DNA of 52,928 nucleotides from Ruminococcaceae bacterium UBA6353. Its GTDB lineage: Bacteria > Bacillota > Clostridia > Oscillospirales > Acutalibacteraceae. Positions within the stretch are counted from its first letter, which is position 1, and each line of letters starts with the position of its first letter. A program made the position numbers and the translations under genes. The DNA lies in the NCBI GenBank assembly GCA_002437905.1, contig DJRT01000021.1, forward strand, positions 1-52,928, read 5' to 3'. The notes beneath the pieces are model-generated. The model was not told the DNA's origin. It did not search any database and saw only the letters and a program-made list of their open reading frames with translations. Shown here piece after piece: positions 39,693 to 48,322 of the stretch.

Positions 39693-40268
39693 ATGCCCCG
39701 GAACTATATGTTTACAAAAGAACAGGTGCTGGATGCCGCAATCCAGCTGACACGAAAGAAAGGGTTTGCGGCGGTTTCAGCACGGTCGCTCGGTGAGCAG
39801 CTCGGCACGACCTCCCGCCCGATTTTCAGCCACTTTAAGAATATGGCGGATGTGCAGCGAGGAATTATCGGTGCGGCGAATACTCTATATCAATCCTTCC
39901 GCGAAAAGGAAATCGCAAGCGGGAAATATGTCCCGTACAAAGCAAGCGGCATGGCGTATATCCGTTTTGCCAAAGAGGAAAAAGAACTGTTTAGGTTGCT
40001 TTTTATGCGTGACCGTTCCGGGGAGCCAATCATGGAAAATCCCGAAGAAATGGATGTGCTGATCGGCCTGATTGCCAAGCAGGTCCATATCGACCGGGAA
40101 GCAGCGAAGATGTTTTATCTTGAAATGTGGGCATACACGCATGGCATTGCGTCGATGGTTGCCACGGGCTTCTATGATTGGGATGAGCCGCTTGCCAGCC
40201 GGGCATTGACGGATGTGTATGAAGGGCTGAAACACCGATATGAAAACGGAGGTGCCCGCAATGATTGA
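39693..40268 (+). CDS. TetR/AcrR-family repressor
   Basis: Repressor of 191 residues. The N-terminal helix-turn-helix is at about 8-55 ('FTKEQVLDAAIQLTRKKGF...SARSLGEQLGTTSRPIFSHFKNM') and the C-terminal ligand-binding helical domain is of the WHG-like type. It very likely represses its own operon through the palindrome at 39643-39668 and is released by a compound that the downstream transporter handles. AAAAGGAG is upstream of the ATG at 39693; the frame extends upstream without support. It overlaps the ABC gene start. Base composition looks lower in GC than the flanking genes. Confidence 0.9.
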   Translation: MPRNYMFTKEQVLDAAIQLTRKKGFAAVSARSLGEQLGTTSRPIFSHFKNMADVQRGIIGAANTLYQSFREKEIASGKYVPYKASGMAYIRFAKEEKELFRLLFMRDRSGEPIMENPEEMDVLIGLIAKQVHIDREAAKMFYLEMWAYTHGIASMVATGFYDWDEPLASRALTDVYEGLKHRYENGGARND

Positions 40269-40953
40269 AACGAAAAAAATCACAAAATCCTATGGCTCCG
40301 GCGAAAGCAAAACCGAAGTGTTAAAGGGGATTGATCTGCACATTGCGGACGGCGATTTTGTCGTGATTTTAGGGGCATCCGGGTCGGGGAAATCGACACT
40401 TCTGAATTGCCTGTCGGGACTGGAACGGGTAGACAGCGGAAGCATTGAATACGACGGCGTGAATATTACGGCGTTTTCCGATAAGGCACTAACCAAATTC
40501 CGCAAGGATACCATTGGGTTTATCTTTCAGCAGTATTATCTTCTTCCGGATATGACCGTGGATAAAAATGTCCGTATGGGCGCAGATCTTGCGGGAAATG
40601 CCGATTATAGAGAGATCATACAGGCGGTGGGACTGGAAGCGAAAGCCGCCAAATATCCGTCCGAGCTTTCGGGTGGTGAGCAGCAGAGAGTATCGGTCGC
40701 CCGTGCGCTTGCCAAAAAGCCGAAGGTCTTGTTTTTGGACGAACCGACCGGTGCGCTGGACGAAAAAACAGGACGGCAGGTATTGGACTATATCGGCAAG
40801 TTACATACTGAATATGGTTTTACGATCGTCATGGTGACGCACAACGGGAACATCGCGGAAATGGCGGGCACGGTGATCCGGATGAACAGCGGTGAAATTG
40901 CGGAAGTCTATGGAAACACCACACAGAAATCCGCTTATGAAATCGGGTGGTAA
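40261..40953 (+). CDS. ABC transporter ATP-binding protein (MacB/LolD type)
   Basis: ATPase of 230 residues. Walker A GASGSGKS is at about 38-45, 'IFQQYYLLPDMTV' the Q-loop region, 'LSGGEQQR' the signature, 'LFLDEPTGALDEK' Walker B and 'VTHN' the switch His. It pairs with the FtsX-type permease encoded next. The ATG overlaps the tetR stop by 8 nt, with GGAGG inside tetR. Such TetR-controlled ABC/FtsX pairs usually export drugs or peptides; the substrate is unknown. Confidence 0.92.
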   Translation: MIETKKITKSYGSGESKTEVLKGIDLHIADGDFVVILGASGSGKSTLLNCLSGLERVDSGSIEYDGVNITAFSDKALTKFRKDTIGFIFQQYYLLPDMTVDKNVRMGADLAGNADYREIIQAVGLEAKAAKYPSELSGGEQQRVSVARALAKKPKVLFLDEPTGALDEKTGRQVLDYIGKLHTEYGFTIVMVTHNGNIAEMAGTVIRMNSGEIAEVYGNTTQKSAYEIGW

Positions 40954-40957
40954 CGCT

Positions 40958-42091
40958 ATGGTAATCAGATTAAAGGATATGGTTAAGCTGTTCGGGATAA
41001 CCATTATTGCGTGCTGCGCCGTTTTTGTCTGTACGCTGTTTTTAAGCTACAATATCGACCTTGCGGCAATAAAGGGCGGGATCGTAACAGAAGCCGAACG
41101 GGTGATATATCACGCACAGGTGCTGATGGGCAGGGTGGTGGCTGGTGTTTCGGGCGGTTGCCTGATCGTGACTTCCGTCGTTATGCTGCTGTTTTATGTA
41201 AAAAACTACATCAGCACACACGGAAAGGAGCTGGGCATTCTCAAGGCGCTTGGCTATTCCAATAGTAGAATTGCCAGGCATTTTTGGATATTCGGGCTTT
41301 CGGTATTTGTCGGCTGCGCCGTGGGGTGTACAATAGGGTATCTGTATCTTCCGACATTTTACCAGAAACAAGCCCCAAATCTGCAATCGCTGACCCCCGC
41401 ATTTCATCCTCTGCTGATAGTTGCCTTGGTCGGTGCACCGACGGTTGCCTTTGCCGTTATAGCGGTGTTGTTCGCTTACCTGAAACTGAAAAGCCCGGTG
41501 CTGGATCTGCTCCGCGAAAAGCAATATGTCAAAGTCAAAATCGGCAGGGACGGGAAGGCGGATATGCCGTTCCTGCAGGATTTGCGCGGCGTAACGCTCA
41601 GAAGCCGAAAATCCCTTGTTTTCTTTGTGGCCTTTTCGGCGTTCTGCTTTTCGGCCATGGTGCAGATGTCTTTTTCGATGAATGAGCTTGCCAGTGAAAC
41701 CTTTGCCGTTATGGTTTTGTCCATTGGGCTGATTTTAGCATTTGTGACGCTGTTTCTTTCCCTTTCCAGCGTTGTCCGGGGCAACACCAAGACGATTGCC
41801 ATGATGCGGGTGTTCGGTTATGACGACACCACCTGCAGCCGGTATATATTGGGGGCTTACCGTCCGATTGCCTATATCGGTTTTGCAATCGGTACGGGAT
41901 ATCAGTACGGACTGCTGCGGCTGATGGTGTCCGTGGTGTTTGCGGATGTGGAAAATGTACCGGAATATCGTTTCGATTTCAAGGCGCTCATGATTACGCT
42001 GCTGCTGTTTGTGATGACCTATGAACTGGTGATGTATCTGTATTCCCGCAGCATCAAACGGCTTTCCGTCAAGGGCATTATGCTGGAATAG
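40958..42091 (+). CDS. FtsX-like ABC permease
   Basis: Permease of 377 residues with two FtsX-type halves of about three to four membrane helices each: one helix at the N-terminus, a group around 70-165, and a second group from about 225 to 360. 'HGKELGILKALGYSNSRIARHF' is the FtsX cytoplasmic motif. The start at 40958 follows GGGTGGTAACGCT. The frame extends upstream inside the ATPase gene. Its TAG stop is formed by the TA and first G of MITE copy 3, which begins exactly there. The last residues ('SVKGIMLE') look like a normal FtsX-family C-terminus, so truncation is not obvious. Confidence 0.88.
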   Translation: MVIRLKDMVKLFGITIIACCAVFVCTLFLSYNIDLAAIKGGIVTEAERVIYHAQVLMGRVVAGVSGGCLIVTSVVMLLFYVKNYISTHGKELGILKALGYSNSRIARHFWIFGLSVFVGCAVGCTIGYLYLPTFYQKQAPNLQSLTPAFHPLLIVALVGAPTVAFAVIAVLFAYLKLKSPVLDLLREKQYVKVKIGRDGKADMPFLQDLRGVTLRSRKSLVFFVAFSAFCFSAMVQMSFSMNELASETFAVMVLSIGLILAFVTLFLSLSSVVRGNTKTIAMMRVFGYDDTTCSRYILGAYRPIAYIGFAIGTGYQYGLLRLMVSVVFADVENVPEYRFDFKALMITLLLFVMTYELVMYLYSRSIKRLSVKGIMLE

Positions 42092-42137
42092 ACAAAACAA
42101 TCGGGGTACAACCGCTCTGCCCCGATTGCTTTGTCTA
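42089..42137. mobile_element. MITE copy 3, minimal 49-bp inverted-repeat form
   Basis: TAGACAAAACAATCGGGG / CCCCGATTGCTTTGTCTA with only about 13 nt between, bounded by TA. It is essentially the two ends of the element without the inner part. It forms the second border of the TetR-ABC cassette, and its first bases are the stop codon of the permease gene. Confidence 0.85.
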
Positions 42138-42148
42138 TACAAACAGAA

Positions 42149-42182
42149 AAAAGCGGCTGTCGCTATAGCGACAGCCGCTTTT
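42149..42182. terminator. Bidirectional terminator between cassette and rpmB
   Basis: AAAAGCGGCTGTCGC, TATA, GCGACAGCCGCTTTT stem. Confidence 0.88.
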
Positions 42183-42212
42183 GACTGAACCGTATGGATT
42201 CCGGACGCTGGC

Positions 42213-42401
42213 TTATACAGCGCGGGTGACCTTTCCGGAACGCAGGCAACGGGTGCAGGCGTACACTCTCTTCGGAGAGCCGTCAACGATCGCCTTCACG
42301 CGGCGGATATTGGCCTTCCAGGGACGGTTGGACCGTCTGTGGGAGTGGGACACACGGATACCGAAGGTCACGCACTTGCCGCAATAATCGCATTTTGCCA
42401 T
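42213..42401 (-). CDS. rpmB: Ribosomal protein bL28
   Basis: Large-subunit ribosomal protein of 62 residues, the usual size. 'MAKCDYCGKCVTFG...VSHSHRRSNRPWKANIRRV' is diagnostic. Cys4/Cys7 and the later 'CTRC' make the zinc-binding (C+) form. AGGAGG lies 9 nt before the ATG at 42401; a 10-residue longer frame overlaps that ribosome binding site and is rejected. It has its own promoter at 42494-42522 and a GC-rich leader of about 90 nt. Confidence 0.96.
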   Translation of the reverse strand: MAKCDYCGKCVTFGIRVSHSHRRSNRPWKANIRRVKAIVDGSPKRVYACTRCLRSGKVTRAV

Positions 42402-42493
42402 GGTTCTGCACCTCCTTCTTTCACGGGCCATGTCACGGCCGAATGCAGGTCTTGCGGACGCAGGGGGACACCTGTGCCCGCAGCAACGGAACT

Positions 42494-42522
42494 ATATTAG
42501 CAGATTTACGAACAAAAAGCAA
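42494..42522 (-). promoter_or_regulatory. Promoter of rpmB
   Basis: Minus strand: -35 TTGCTT (42522-42517), 17-nt spacer, -10 TAATAT (42499-42494). Confidence 0.75.
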
Positions 42523-42604
42523 GTCTTTTTTACGGGATTTGCAAAAAAACTTTGCGAAAAAGGCGGTCATTCCGGGTTTCGCGCGCGGAAAATTCCGAAA
42601 GGAC

Positions 42605-42633
42605 TTGTATTTTTTCGCTGTTTTTGCTACAAT
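42605..42633 (+). promoter_or_regulatory. Promoter of the site-2 protease/scpAB operon
   Basis: TTGTAT (42605-42610), 17-nt spacer, TACAAT (42628-42633), 44 nt before the protease start. Confidence 0.75.
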
Positions 42634-42676
42634 GAAATCCATATAACGCTTTTGCCGGCGCTGCCGGAGAAAGGAC

Positions 42677-43384
42677 ATGCCCCCTATGCTGTGGTATATT
42701 CTCAACAACCGCTATACGATGGATATTTACAGCCTGCTGTACCTGATGCTGGGCTATGCGGTGGTGATCTTTCTTACGCTGCCGGTGCATGAGTGTGCCC
42801 ATGCCTTTGCGGCGCACCTGTGCGGGGATGATACGGCCAAATGGTATGGACGCATGACGCTGAACCCTTTTGCCCACCTGGATCTGTTCGGCACGCTGAT
42901 GATGCTGGCGGTGGGCATCGGCTATGCCAAGCCTGTGCCGGTGATCTCCCGCAATCTGCGGCACTACCGCCGGGATATGGTGTTCATTTCGCTGGCCGGC
43001 CCGCTTTCCAACCTGCTGATGGCCATTGTGGCCGCCGGCCTTTTCCGGCTGTGCATGGTGTTTATCAGCAGCCGGTATGTGCTGTATATCCTGTGGCTGA
43101 TCCTCATCAATACGGTGGCCTCTATCAATATCACGCTGGCGGTGTTCAACCTGCTGCCGATCCCGCCGCTGGATGGCAGCCGCCTGTGGAGCACCCTGCT
43201 GCCGGGGCGCTGGTCCGCCTGGCTGGAGCAGAACAGCCGCTATATCCAGATCGGCCTGCTTGTGGTGCTGATGCTGGGGCTGCTGGACGGCCCCCTTTCG
43301 TGGCTGCAGCTGGTGTTTGGCACCGGTGTCGGCGCCCTGTTCGGTGAGCCGCATATGTTCAGCTTTTCGGCGCTGTTTTCATGA
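42677..43384 (+). CDS. Site-2 protease family (M50) membrane metalloprotease
   Basis: Polytopic protein of 235 residues. The zinc motif HECAH (38-42) lies in the first conserved helix. The later 'FNLLPIPPLDGSR' supplies the third metal ligand (Asp). About five membrane helices are present, and PDZ or CBS domains are absent. This is the compact form widespread in Firmicutes and often encoded directly before scpA. The substrate is unknown. The ATG at 42677 follows GGAGAAAGGAC. It is the first gene of a run reaching at least scpB. Confidence 0.9.
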   Translation: MPPMLWYILNNRYTMDIYSLLYLMLGYAVVIFLTLPVHECAHAFAAHLCGDDTAKWYGRMTLNPFAHLDLFGTLMMLAVGIGYAKPVPVISRNLRHYRRDMVFISLAGPLSNLLMAIVAAGLFRLCMVFISSRYVLYILWLILINTVASINITLAVFNLLPIPPLDGSRLWSTLLPGRWSAWLEQNSRYIQIGLLVVLMLGLLDGPLSWLQLVFGTGVGALFGEPHMFSFSALFS

Positions 43385-43418
43385 GAGCCGGCGCACAAAC
43401 GCATAGGGGAGCGTGCTG

Positions 43419-44213
43419 ATGGAAACCATATCCTACAAGCTGCCGGATTTTGAGGGGCCGCTGGACCTGCTGCTTTTTCTGGTGCAGAAGAACAAACTGA
43501 ATATCTACGACATCCCGATCGAGCAGGTGCTGGAGCAGTATCTGGCGGCGATCCGGCAGATGAAGGAATACGATATGGATGTGGCCAGCGAGTTTCTGGA
43601 AATGGCTGCCCGCCTGGTGCACATCAAATCGGTGATGCTGCTGCCGCACTATGAGGAGGAAACGGAGCAGCTGAAGCGGGAGCTGACCGGCCAGCTGATC
43701 GAATATCGGCTGTGCCAGGACATGGCGCGCCGGCTGGCAACCGATTATGTGGGCGGCGATCTGTTTGTGCGGCCGGCAGAGGAGATCGAGCCGGATCTGA
43801 CCTATCGCCGCACCCACCGCCCGCAGGAGATGCTGGAGGCGTATCTGTCCGCCGCCGGCCGTGGCAAGCGGCGGCTGCCGCCCTCGCCCAAGGCGTTCAG
43901 CGGCATCGTTTCCCGCCGCATCGTGTCTGTCTCCTCCCGCATCACCTATGTGCTGCGGCGGCTGTACAGCCACCGCCGGGTAAGCTATGATTCCCTGTTT
44001 GAAAAGGCCGAGTCCAAATCCGAACTGGTGGCCACCTTTCTGGCGCTGCTGGAGCTGATCAAGTCCAAGCGCATCCGGGTGGACGGCGAGGGCAGTGCAC
44101 AGCAGGTGCAGATGCGCCCGCAGGAGCAATGGGACACAAGCCTGCCGGAAGAAATGGGCGAAGAAGAACAGCAGGCGATGCAGGCCGCACAGGAGGAATA
44201 CGATGGAGATTAA
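43419..44213 (+). CDS. scpA: Segregation and condensation protein A
   Basis: Kleisin subunit of the SMC-ScpAB condensin, 264 residues. The N-terminal 'YKLPDFEGPLDLLLFLVQKNKLNIYDIPI' is diagnostic and contacts the Smc neck; the C-terminal winged helix (about 170-240) contacts the Smc head. ScpA bridges Smc heads for chromosome compaction and segregation. The ATG at 43419, with GGGGAG 7 nt upstream, is chosen over an in-frame GTG at 43413. It overlaps scpB by 11 nt. Confidence 0.95.
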   Translation: METISYKLPDFEGPLDLLLFLVQKNKLNIYDIPIEQVLEQYLAAIRQMKEYDMDVASEFLEMAARLVHIKSVMLLPHYEEETEQLKRELTGQLIEYRLCQDMARRLATDYVGGDLFVRPAEEIEPDLTYRRTHRPQEMLEAYLSAAGRGKRRLPPSPKAFSGIVSRRIVSVSSRITYVLRRLYSHRRVSYDSLFEKAESKSELVATFLALLELIKSKRIRVDGEGSAQQVQMRPQEQWDTSLPEEMGEEEQQAMQAAQEEYDGD

Positions 44214-44823
44214 GCAATATCAGGCGGCGCTGGAGGCTATTCTGTTCGCCAGCGGTGAGCCGGTGCCGGTCAGCCGGCTGGCACAGGCGCTGGAGCTGGA
44301 TGAAGAGACCACCGCCCGCATAGCGGAGGATTGGGCACAGGATGTGAACACCCGCGCCGGGGGTATGACGGCGCTGCGGCTGGAGGACAGCTGGCAGCTG
44401 TGCAGCAGCAAGGCCTATGCCGGCTATGTGCGCCGGGCAATGGATATCCGCCGCAATACGCCGCTGTCCCAGGCGGCCATGGAGGTGCTGGCCATCATCG
44501 CATACAATCAGCCGGTCACCCGACCCTTTGTGGAGCAGGTGCGCGGGGTGGACTGCAGTGCGGTGATGCAGGGCCTGCAGCAAAAGGGACTGATCGAGGA
44601 ACGCGGGCGGATGGATCTGCCCGGCCGCCCGCTGCTGTACGGCACAACGGAGAATTTTCTGCGCTGCTTCGGCATGGCTTCATTGGAGCAGCTGCCCCCT
44701 CTGCCGCAAAAGCAGGAGGAAGCCATGCAGGAGACCACAATGGAGGAGATGCTGCAGGAGCAGCAGCCGCTGCCGACCGACGGGGAGCTGTTCGGCGGCG
44801 CGGACGACGACGGGGAGGAATGA
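44203..44823 (+). CDS. scpB: Segregation and condensation protein B
   Basis: Regulatory subunit of condensin, 206 residues. Two winged helices (about 5-75 and 90-165) contain the family signatures 'QYQAALEAILFASGEPV', 'LSQAAMEVLAIIAYNQPVTRPFVEQVRGVD' and 'LIEERGRMDLPGRPLLYGTTENFLRCFG'. The C-terminal tail of about 40 residues is acidic and Gln-rich. The start lies within scpA, using CAGGAGG there. Dimeric ScpB binds the ScpA linker and stabilises the Smc complex. Confidence 0.95.
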   Translation: MEIKQYQAALEAILFASGEPVPVSRLAQALELDEETTARIAEDWAQDVNTRAGGMTALRLEDSWQLCSSKAYAGYVRRAMDIRRNTPLSQAAMEVLAIIAYNQPVTRPFVEQVRGVDCSAVMQGLQQKGLIEERGRMDLPGRPLLYGTTENFLRCFGMASLEQLPPLPQKQEEAMQETTMEEMLQEQQPLPTDGELFGGADDDGEE

Positions 44824-44826
44824 TCC

Positions 44827-45495
44827 TTGCTGGCGGTAAAGATCCTGCTGTATATACTGGCGGCACTGGCGGTGCTGCTGCTGTTGCTGCTGTTCGTGCC
44901 AAGCTTCCTGCGCATCACCTACAATGGGGAGCTGCGGGTGCGGCTGTGGGTGCTGGGTGTGCCGCTGACGCTGCTGCCGGCGCCGCCGGATAAGAAACAA
45001 AAAAAGGCGGCACCGCCGGACAAAAAAGCGCCGAAGCCGCCGGGAAAAGGGCAGCAGCTGGCCAGGGAATTGACAGCCGCCTTCCGCGAGGATGGCCTTG
45101 CCGCCACGCTGGAGCTGCTGCGCCAGCTTGCCGTGATCGCCGGCCAGGCGCTGGGGCGGGTATTGCGTGCTATCACGGTGGACAGCCTGCGGCTGGAGCT
45201 GCTGATCGCCGCCGGCGATCCGGCGACAACCGCTGTGCGCTATGGCGAGGTGTGCGGGGTGCTGTACCCGGCGCTGACGGCTGTGGGCGGCGCTGTGCGC
45301 ATCCGCCGACGGCAGGTGCGGGTGGAGCCGAATTTTCTGCTGGAGCAGGGCAGTGTGCAGACGGATATCCGTCTGCACCTGTGGAATTTCCGCCTGCTAT
45401 GGGCGGGCATTGTGCTGCTGGTACGGTTTGTATTACTGAAGGAAAGTCCCCTAAAGGAGCTTAAGGACGATAAGGAGGAAACAAGCAATGGGTAA
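44827..45495 (+). CDS. DUF2953-family membrane-anchored protein
   Basis: A 222-residue protein with an N-terminal hydrophobic segment of about 20 residues, then a Lys/Pro-rich stretch (about 50-75) and an alpha/beta region. A second hydrophobic segment is near the C-terminus. The order scpB, DUF2953 and YtfJ/GerW is seen in many clostridia, and DUF2953 proteins are often annotated as sporulation-associated. The start is TTG after GGGGAGGAATGATCC. It overlaps the next gene by 8 nt, so it is translationally coupled. No enzymatic motif is visible. Confidence 0.75.
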   Translation: MLAVKILLYILAALAVLLLLLLFVPSFLRITYNGELRVRLWVLGVPLTLLPAPPDKKQKKAAPPDKKAPKPPGKGQQLARELTAAFREDGLAATLELLRQLAVIAGQALGRVLRAITVDSLRLELLIAAGDPATTAVRYGEVCGVLYPALTAVGGAVRIRRRQVRVEPNFLLEQGSVQTDIRLHLWNFRLLWAGIVLLVRFVLLKESPLKELKDDKEETSNG

Positions 45496-45877
45496 TCATG
45501 TGGAAGGCCTGATGGGCGTTTCGGTCGAAAAAATTCGGGAGATGGTGGATGCCAACACCGTGGTGGGCACGCCGATGGCGCTGCCGGACGGTACTACGCT
45601 GATCCCGGTGTCCAAGGTGTCCTATGGCTTTGCCTCCGGCGGCTCCGATCTGCCGAGCAAAACCAGCCATGAGCTGTTTGGCGGCGGCGCCGGTGCCGGC
45701 ATCAACATCACCCCGGTGGCCTTCATCACCGTTAAGGACGGCGAGACCAATGTGCTGCCGATCGTGGCCAAGCCGGAAACGAACGATCGCCTGGTATCCA
45801 TGGTGCCGGATCTGGTGGACAAGCTGACCGGCAAATTCTCCGGCAAGAAAAAGGCCGGCGAAAAGCCACAGGAATAA
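45488..45877 (+). CDS. YtfJ/GerW-family spore protein
   Basis: A 129-residue protein with the YtfJ family pattern 'LMGVSVEKIREMVDANTVVG', 'LPDGTTLIPVSKVSYGFASGGSD', 'GGGAGAGINITPVAFI' and a Lys-rich tail. In Bacillus the homologue is needed for normal spore germination; relatives occur in clostridia not known to sporulate. AAGGAGG precedes the ATG. It lies between DUF2953 and a D,D-carboxypeptidase, which fits a sporulation-linked neighbourhood. Confidence 0.9.
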   Translation: MGNHVEGLMGVSVEKIREMVDANTVVGTPMALPDGTTLIPVSKVSYGFASGGSDLPSKTSHELFGGGAGAGINITPVAFITVKDGETNVLPIVAKPETNDRLVSMVPDLVDKLTGKFSGKKKAGEKPQE

Positions 45878-45958
45878 CCGGCCGGCAGGTATCTGCCGCG
45901 CCCCCGCTGCATACAGTAGACCGTAGAGAGAAAATGTGGCAAACGGGGAGCGGGATCA

Positions 45959-47098
45959 ATGAGAGCAAAACGGTGGGCGGCAGCGCTGCTATGTCCGGCG
46001 CTGCTGCTTTTCTGCGCAGAATATCCGGCAGCGGCGGAGACGGCAGCGCCGCCGGCGATATCGTCACTTTCGGCGGTGGTATATGAACCGGAAAGCGGCA
46101 CGGTGCTGTACGAAAAGGATGGCCGCACGGCCCGCCCGATGGCCAGCACCACCAAGCTGATGACGGCACTGCTGGCCAGTGAGCTGCTGGGGGCGGAGGA
46201 TACGGTGCGTGTGCCGGCGGCTGCGCTGCCGGTGGAGGGCTCCCAGGTGGGGCTGGCCGCCGGGGATGAGGCTACGGTGCGGGATCTTCTGGCGGCACTG
46301 CTGCTTTCCTCCGGCAATGATGCAGCCAATGCGCTGGCGCTGCTGATGGCGGACAGCCTGCCGGCCTTTGCGGAAAAGATGAATGCCCGCGCGGCGGCGC
46401 TGGGGATGACCGACAGCCTGTTTGTCACTCCCTCGGGGCTGGATCAGGGCGGACACAGTGCCAGCGCACGGGATATGGCGCTGCTGGGGGCAGCCGTGCT
46501 GACCCGGCCGCTGCTGGCGGAGCTGTGTGCCAGCAAGACCGCTGCTGTGACTATTGGCGGCCGCCGCATGACGCTGCAGAACCATAATAAGCTGCTGAAG
46601 CTGTACGCGCCCTGCATCGGGCTGAAGACCGGCTTTACCAAAAAGTCCGGCCGCTGCCTGGTATCGGCTGCGCAGCAGGATGGGGTCACACTGGTGATCG
46701 CCACCCTCAACGGCGGGGACTACTGGAATGACCATATGGCGCTGTATGCTTATGGGTTTTCGCAGGTCAGCCGGCAGGCGCTGCCGCCGGTGCAGCCGAT
46801 GGCGCTGCCGGTGGCCGGCGGTACGGCGGCCACCGTGTCTCTGGCGGCGCCGGCACCGCCATCTGTGGTGCTGCGGCAGGGCGAAACGGTGCAAACACAG
46901 GTGCAGCTGCCGGCGTTCGTATGGGCGCCGGTGGAGGCGGGCCAGACGATGGGGCAGGTGCAGTATACGGCCGGCGACCGGCTGCTGGCAACGGTGGAGC
47001 TGTGCGCTGCCGAGGCGGTGCCGGCACGGCCGCAGCCGGGGTTTTGGGCACTGCTCTGGCGTCGCTGGCAGCAGCTTGCACAGGCCATGCTGCAATAG
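45959..47098 (+). CDS. D-alanyl-D-alanine carboxypeptidase (DacF/DacB-like, S11)
   Basis: Low-molecular-weight penicillin-binding protein of 379 residues. A signal peptide (about 1-26) is followed by the S11 catalytic motifs: STTK (63-66), SGN (118-120) and KTG (223-225). A C-terminal beta-rich domain (about 270-350) and a final amphipathic helix hold it to the membrane. It trims the terminal D-Ala from peptidoglycan stem peptides. Near gerW, it may be the spore-cortex or mother-cell type. The start is ATG with a weak GGGGAGC site upstream. The stop codon reads TAG followed by ACAAAAC, like the MITE ends, but with no partner end nearby. Confidence 0.92.
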   Translation: MRAKRWAAALLCPALLLFCAEYPAAAETAAPPAISSLSAVVYEPESGTVLYEKDGRTARPMASTTKLMTALLASELLGAEDTVRVPAAALPVEGSQVGLAAGDEATVRDLLAALLLSSGNDAANALALLMADSLPAFAEKMNARAAALGMTDSLFVTPSGLDQGGHSASARDMALLGAAVLTRPLLAELCASKTAAVTIGGRRMTLQNHNKLLKLYAPCIGLKTGFTKKSGRCLVSAAQQDGVTLVIATLNGGDYWNDHMALYAYGFSQVSRQALPPVQPMALPVAGGTAATVSLAAPAPPSVVLRQGETVQTQVQLPAFVWAPVEAGQTMGQVQYTAGDRLLATVELCAAEAVPARPQPGFWALLWRRWQQLAQAMLQ

Positions 47099-47141
47099 AC
47101 AAAACACGGACGGGAGAAAAAGACAAGGAGCGTGTGTAAAA

Positions 47142-47936
47142 ATGGCGATTGTACGGCTGCAAAAGCTGTTATCGGAGCGGGGGGTCGCCTCCCGCCGCAA
47201 GGCGGAGGAGCTGATCGCCGGCGGCCATGTCAAAGTCAACGGCCATGTGGCCTCGCTGGGGGATAAGGCAGACGACCGCAAGGATATTGTCACGGTACGC
47301 GGCCGGCGGCTGGCCGCGGCGGCGGAGCCGGTCTATATTGCACTGCACAAGCCGCGCGGCTACATCACCACCCTGCAGGATGAGCAGGGACGCAAGTGTG
47401 TGGAGGAGCTGGTAAGCAATGTGGGGGCGCATGTGTTCCCGGTCGGCCGGCTGGACCGCGAGTCCGAGGGGCTGCTGCTGTTCACCAATGATGGCGATTT
47501 TGCCAATGCGGTGATGCACCCTTCGACCCATATCCCCAAGCTGTATCGCGTGACGCTGCGCGCCCCGATGACGGACGAACAGCGTCTGCGCTTTGAGGAG
47601 GGCATCGTGCTGGACGGGCGCAAAACCGCGCCGGCGCAGGTGCGGGTTATTTCCAGTGAACCGGAGCGCTGCGTGGTGGAGATTACCCTGTATGAGGGAC
47701 GCAACCGGCAGATCCGCCGGATGTGCGAGGTGCTGGGGCTGGAGGTCAGCCGCCTGCGCCGCAATGCGGTGGGCAATGTGCGGCTGGGCATGCTGCCGGC
47801 CGGCAGCTGGCGCTACCTGACGCCGCTGGAGGTGCGCGGCCTGGTGCAGGCCACCGGGGCAAAAAAGAAGATTGCCGCCGCCTACATCAAAAATGGGAGG
47901 GAACCGGACCGTGATTACCATAATGCCCGCCGATGA
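47142..47936 (+). CDS. rluB: Ribosomal large subunit pseudouridine synthase B type
   Basis: Pseudouridine synthase of 264 residues, RsuA/RluB family. An N-terminal S4 RNA-binding domain ('RLQKLLSERGVASRRKAEELI') is followed by the catalytic motif 'VGRLDRESEGLLLFTNDG', in which the Asp is the nucleophile, and 'EGRNRQIRRMCEVLG'. It would convert uridine to pseudouridine in helix 89-93 of 23S rRNA; RsuA or RluE activity cannot be excluded from sequence. AAGGAG lies 11 nt before the ATG. The next gene starts inside it. Confidence 0.92.
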   Translation: MAIVRLQKLLSERGVASRRKAEELIAGGHVKVNGHVASLGDKADDRKDIVTVRGRRLAAAAEPVYIALHKPRGYITTLQDEQGRKCVEELVSNVGAHVFPVGRLDRESEGLLLFTNDGDFANAVMHPSTHIPKLYRVTLRAPMTDEQRLRFEEGIVLDGRKTAPAQVRVISSEPERCVVEITLYEGRNRQIRRMCEVLGLEVSRLRRNAVGNVRLGMLPAGSWRYLTPLEVRGLVQATGAKKKIAAAYIKNGREPDRDYHNARR

Positions 47937-48270
47937 GGCGTTTTTGGCCGAGATTTCCGCACCGGCCGGCGCCGATGCCCTGGTGCTGCGCAACAGTACC
48001 GGCACGGTGGAGGGCTATGCCCTGTTCCGCTTGGCCGGGGATGCGGTAGAGATTTTGCAGGTGGTGACCGAGGAGCCGTTGATGACGGAGGGACTGATCC
48101 GCTCGGTGCTCAATGCCGGGGACTACCGCGGCGCCGTCACCGGCATCTGCCGCGTGGCTGCGCTGGAGCCGGTGCTCAGGCGGCTGGAATTTGTCCCGGA
48201 TGCGGACGGCGATGGCTGGTGCATTTCCATTGCCGCGTTCTTCCGCGGCAAGTGTCCGGGAGAAAAATAA
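47911..48270 (+). CDS. Small GNAT-like protein
   Basis: A 119-residue protein that starts at GTG (47911), 10 nt after GGGAGG inside rluB. 'GYALFRLAGDAVEILQVVTEEPLMTEGLIRSVLNAG' and 'VLRRLEFVPD' resemble the beta-strand core and end of a GCN5-type acetyltransferase, but the acetyl-CoA loop is not clear. Function is not known. It overlaps rluB by 26 nt and is presumably co-transcribed. An in-frame alternative start at 47872 is not supported by a ribosome binding site. Confidence 0.65.
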   Translation: MITIMPADEAFLAEISAPAGADALVLRNSTGTVEGYALFRLAGDAVEILQVVTEEPLMTEGLIRSVLNAGDYRGAVTGICRVAALEPVLRRLEFVPDADGDGWCISIAAFFRGKCPGEK

Positions 48271-48322
48271 GCGCCGCCGGGAGAAATGCCGCCGCAGGCG
48301 CCAAAAACGCACAAAAAACCCG

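Noticed and set aside
47096..47110. TAGACAAAACACGG after the carboxypeptidase as a fourth MITE
   Set aside because: No second inverted end within reach; only the ten-base match is noted as a finding.
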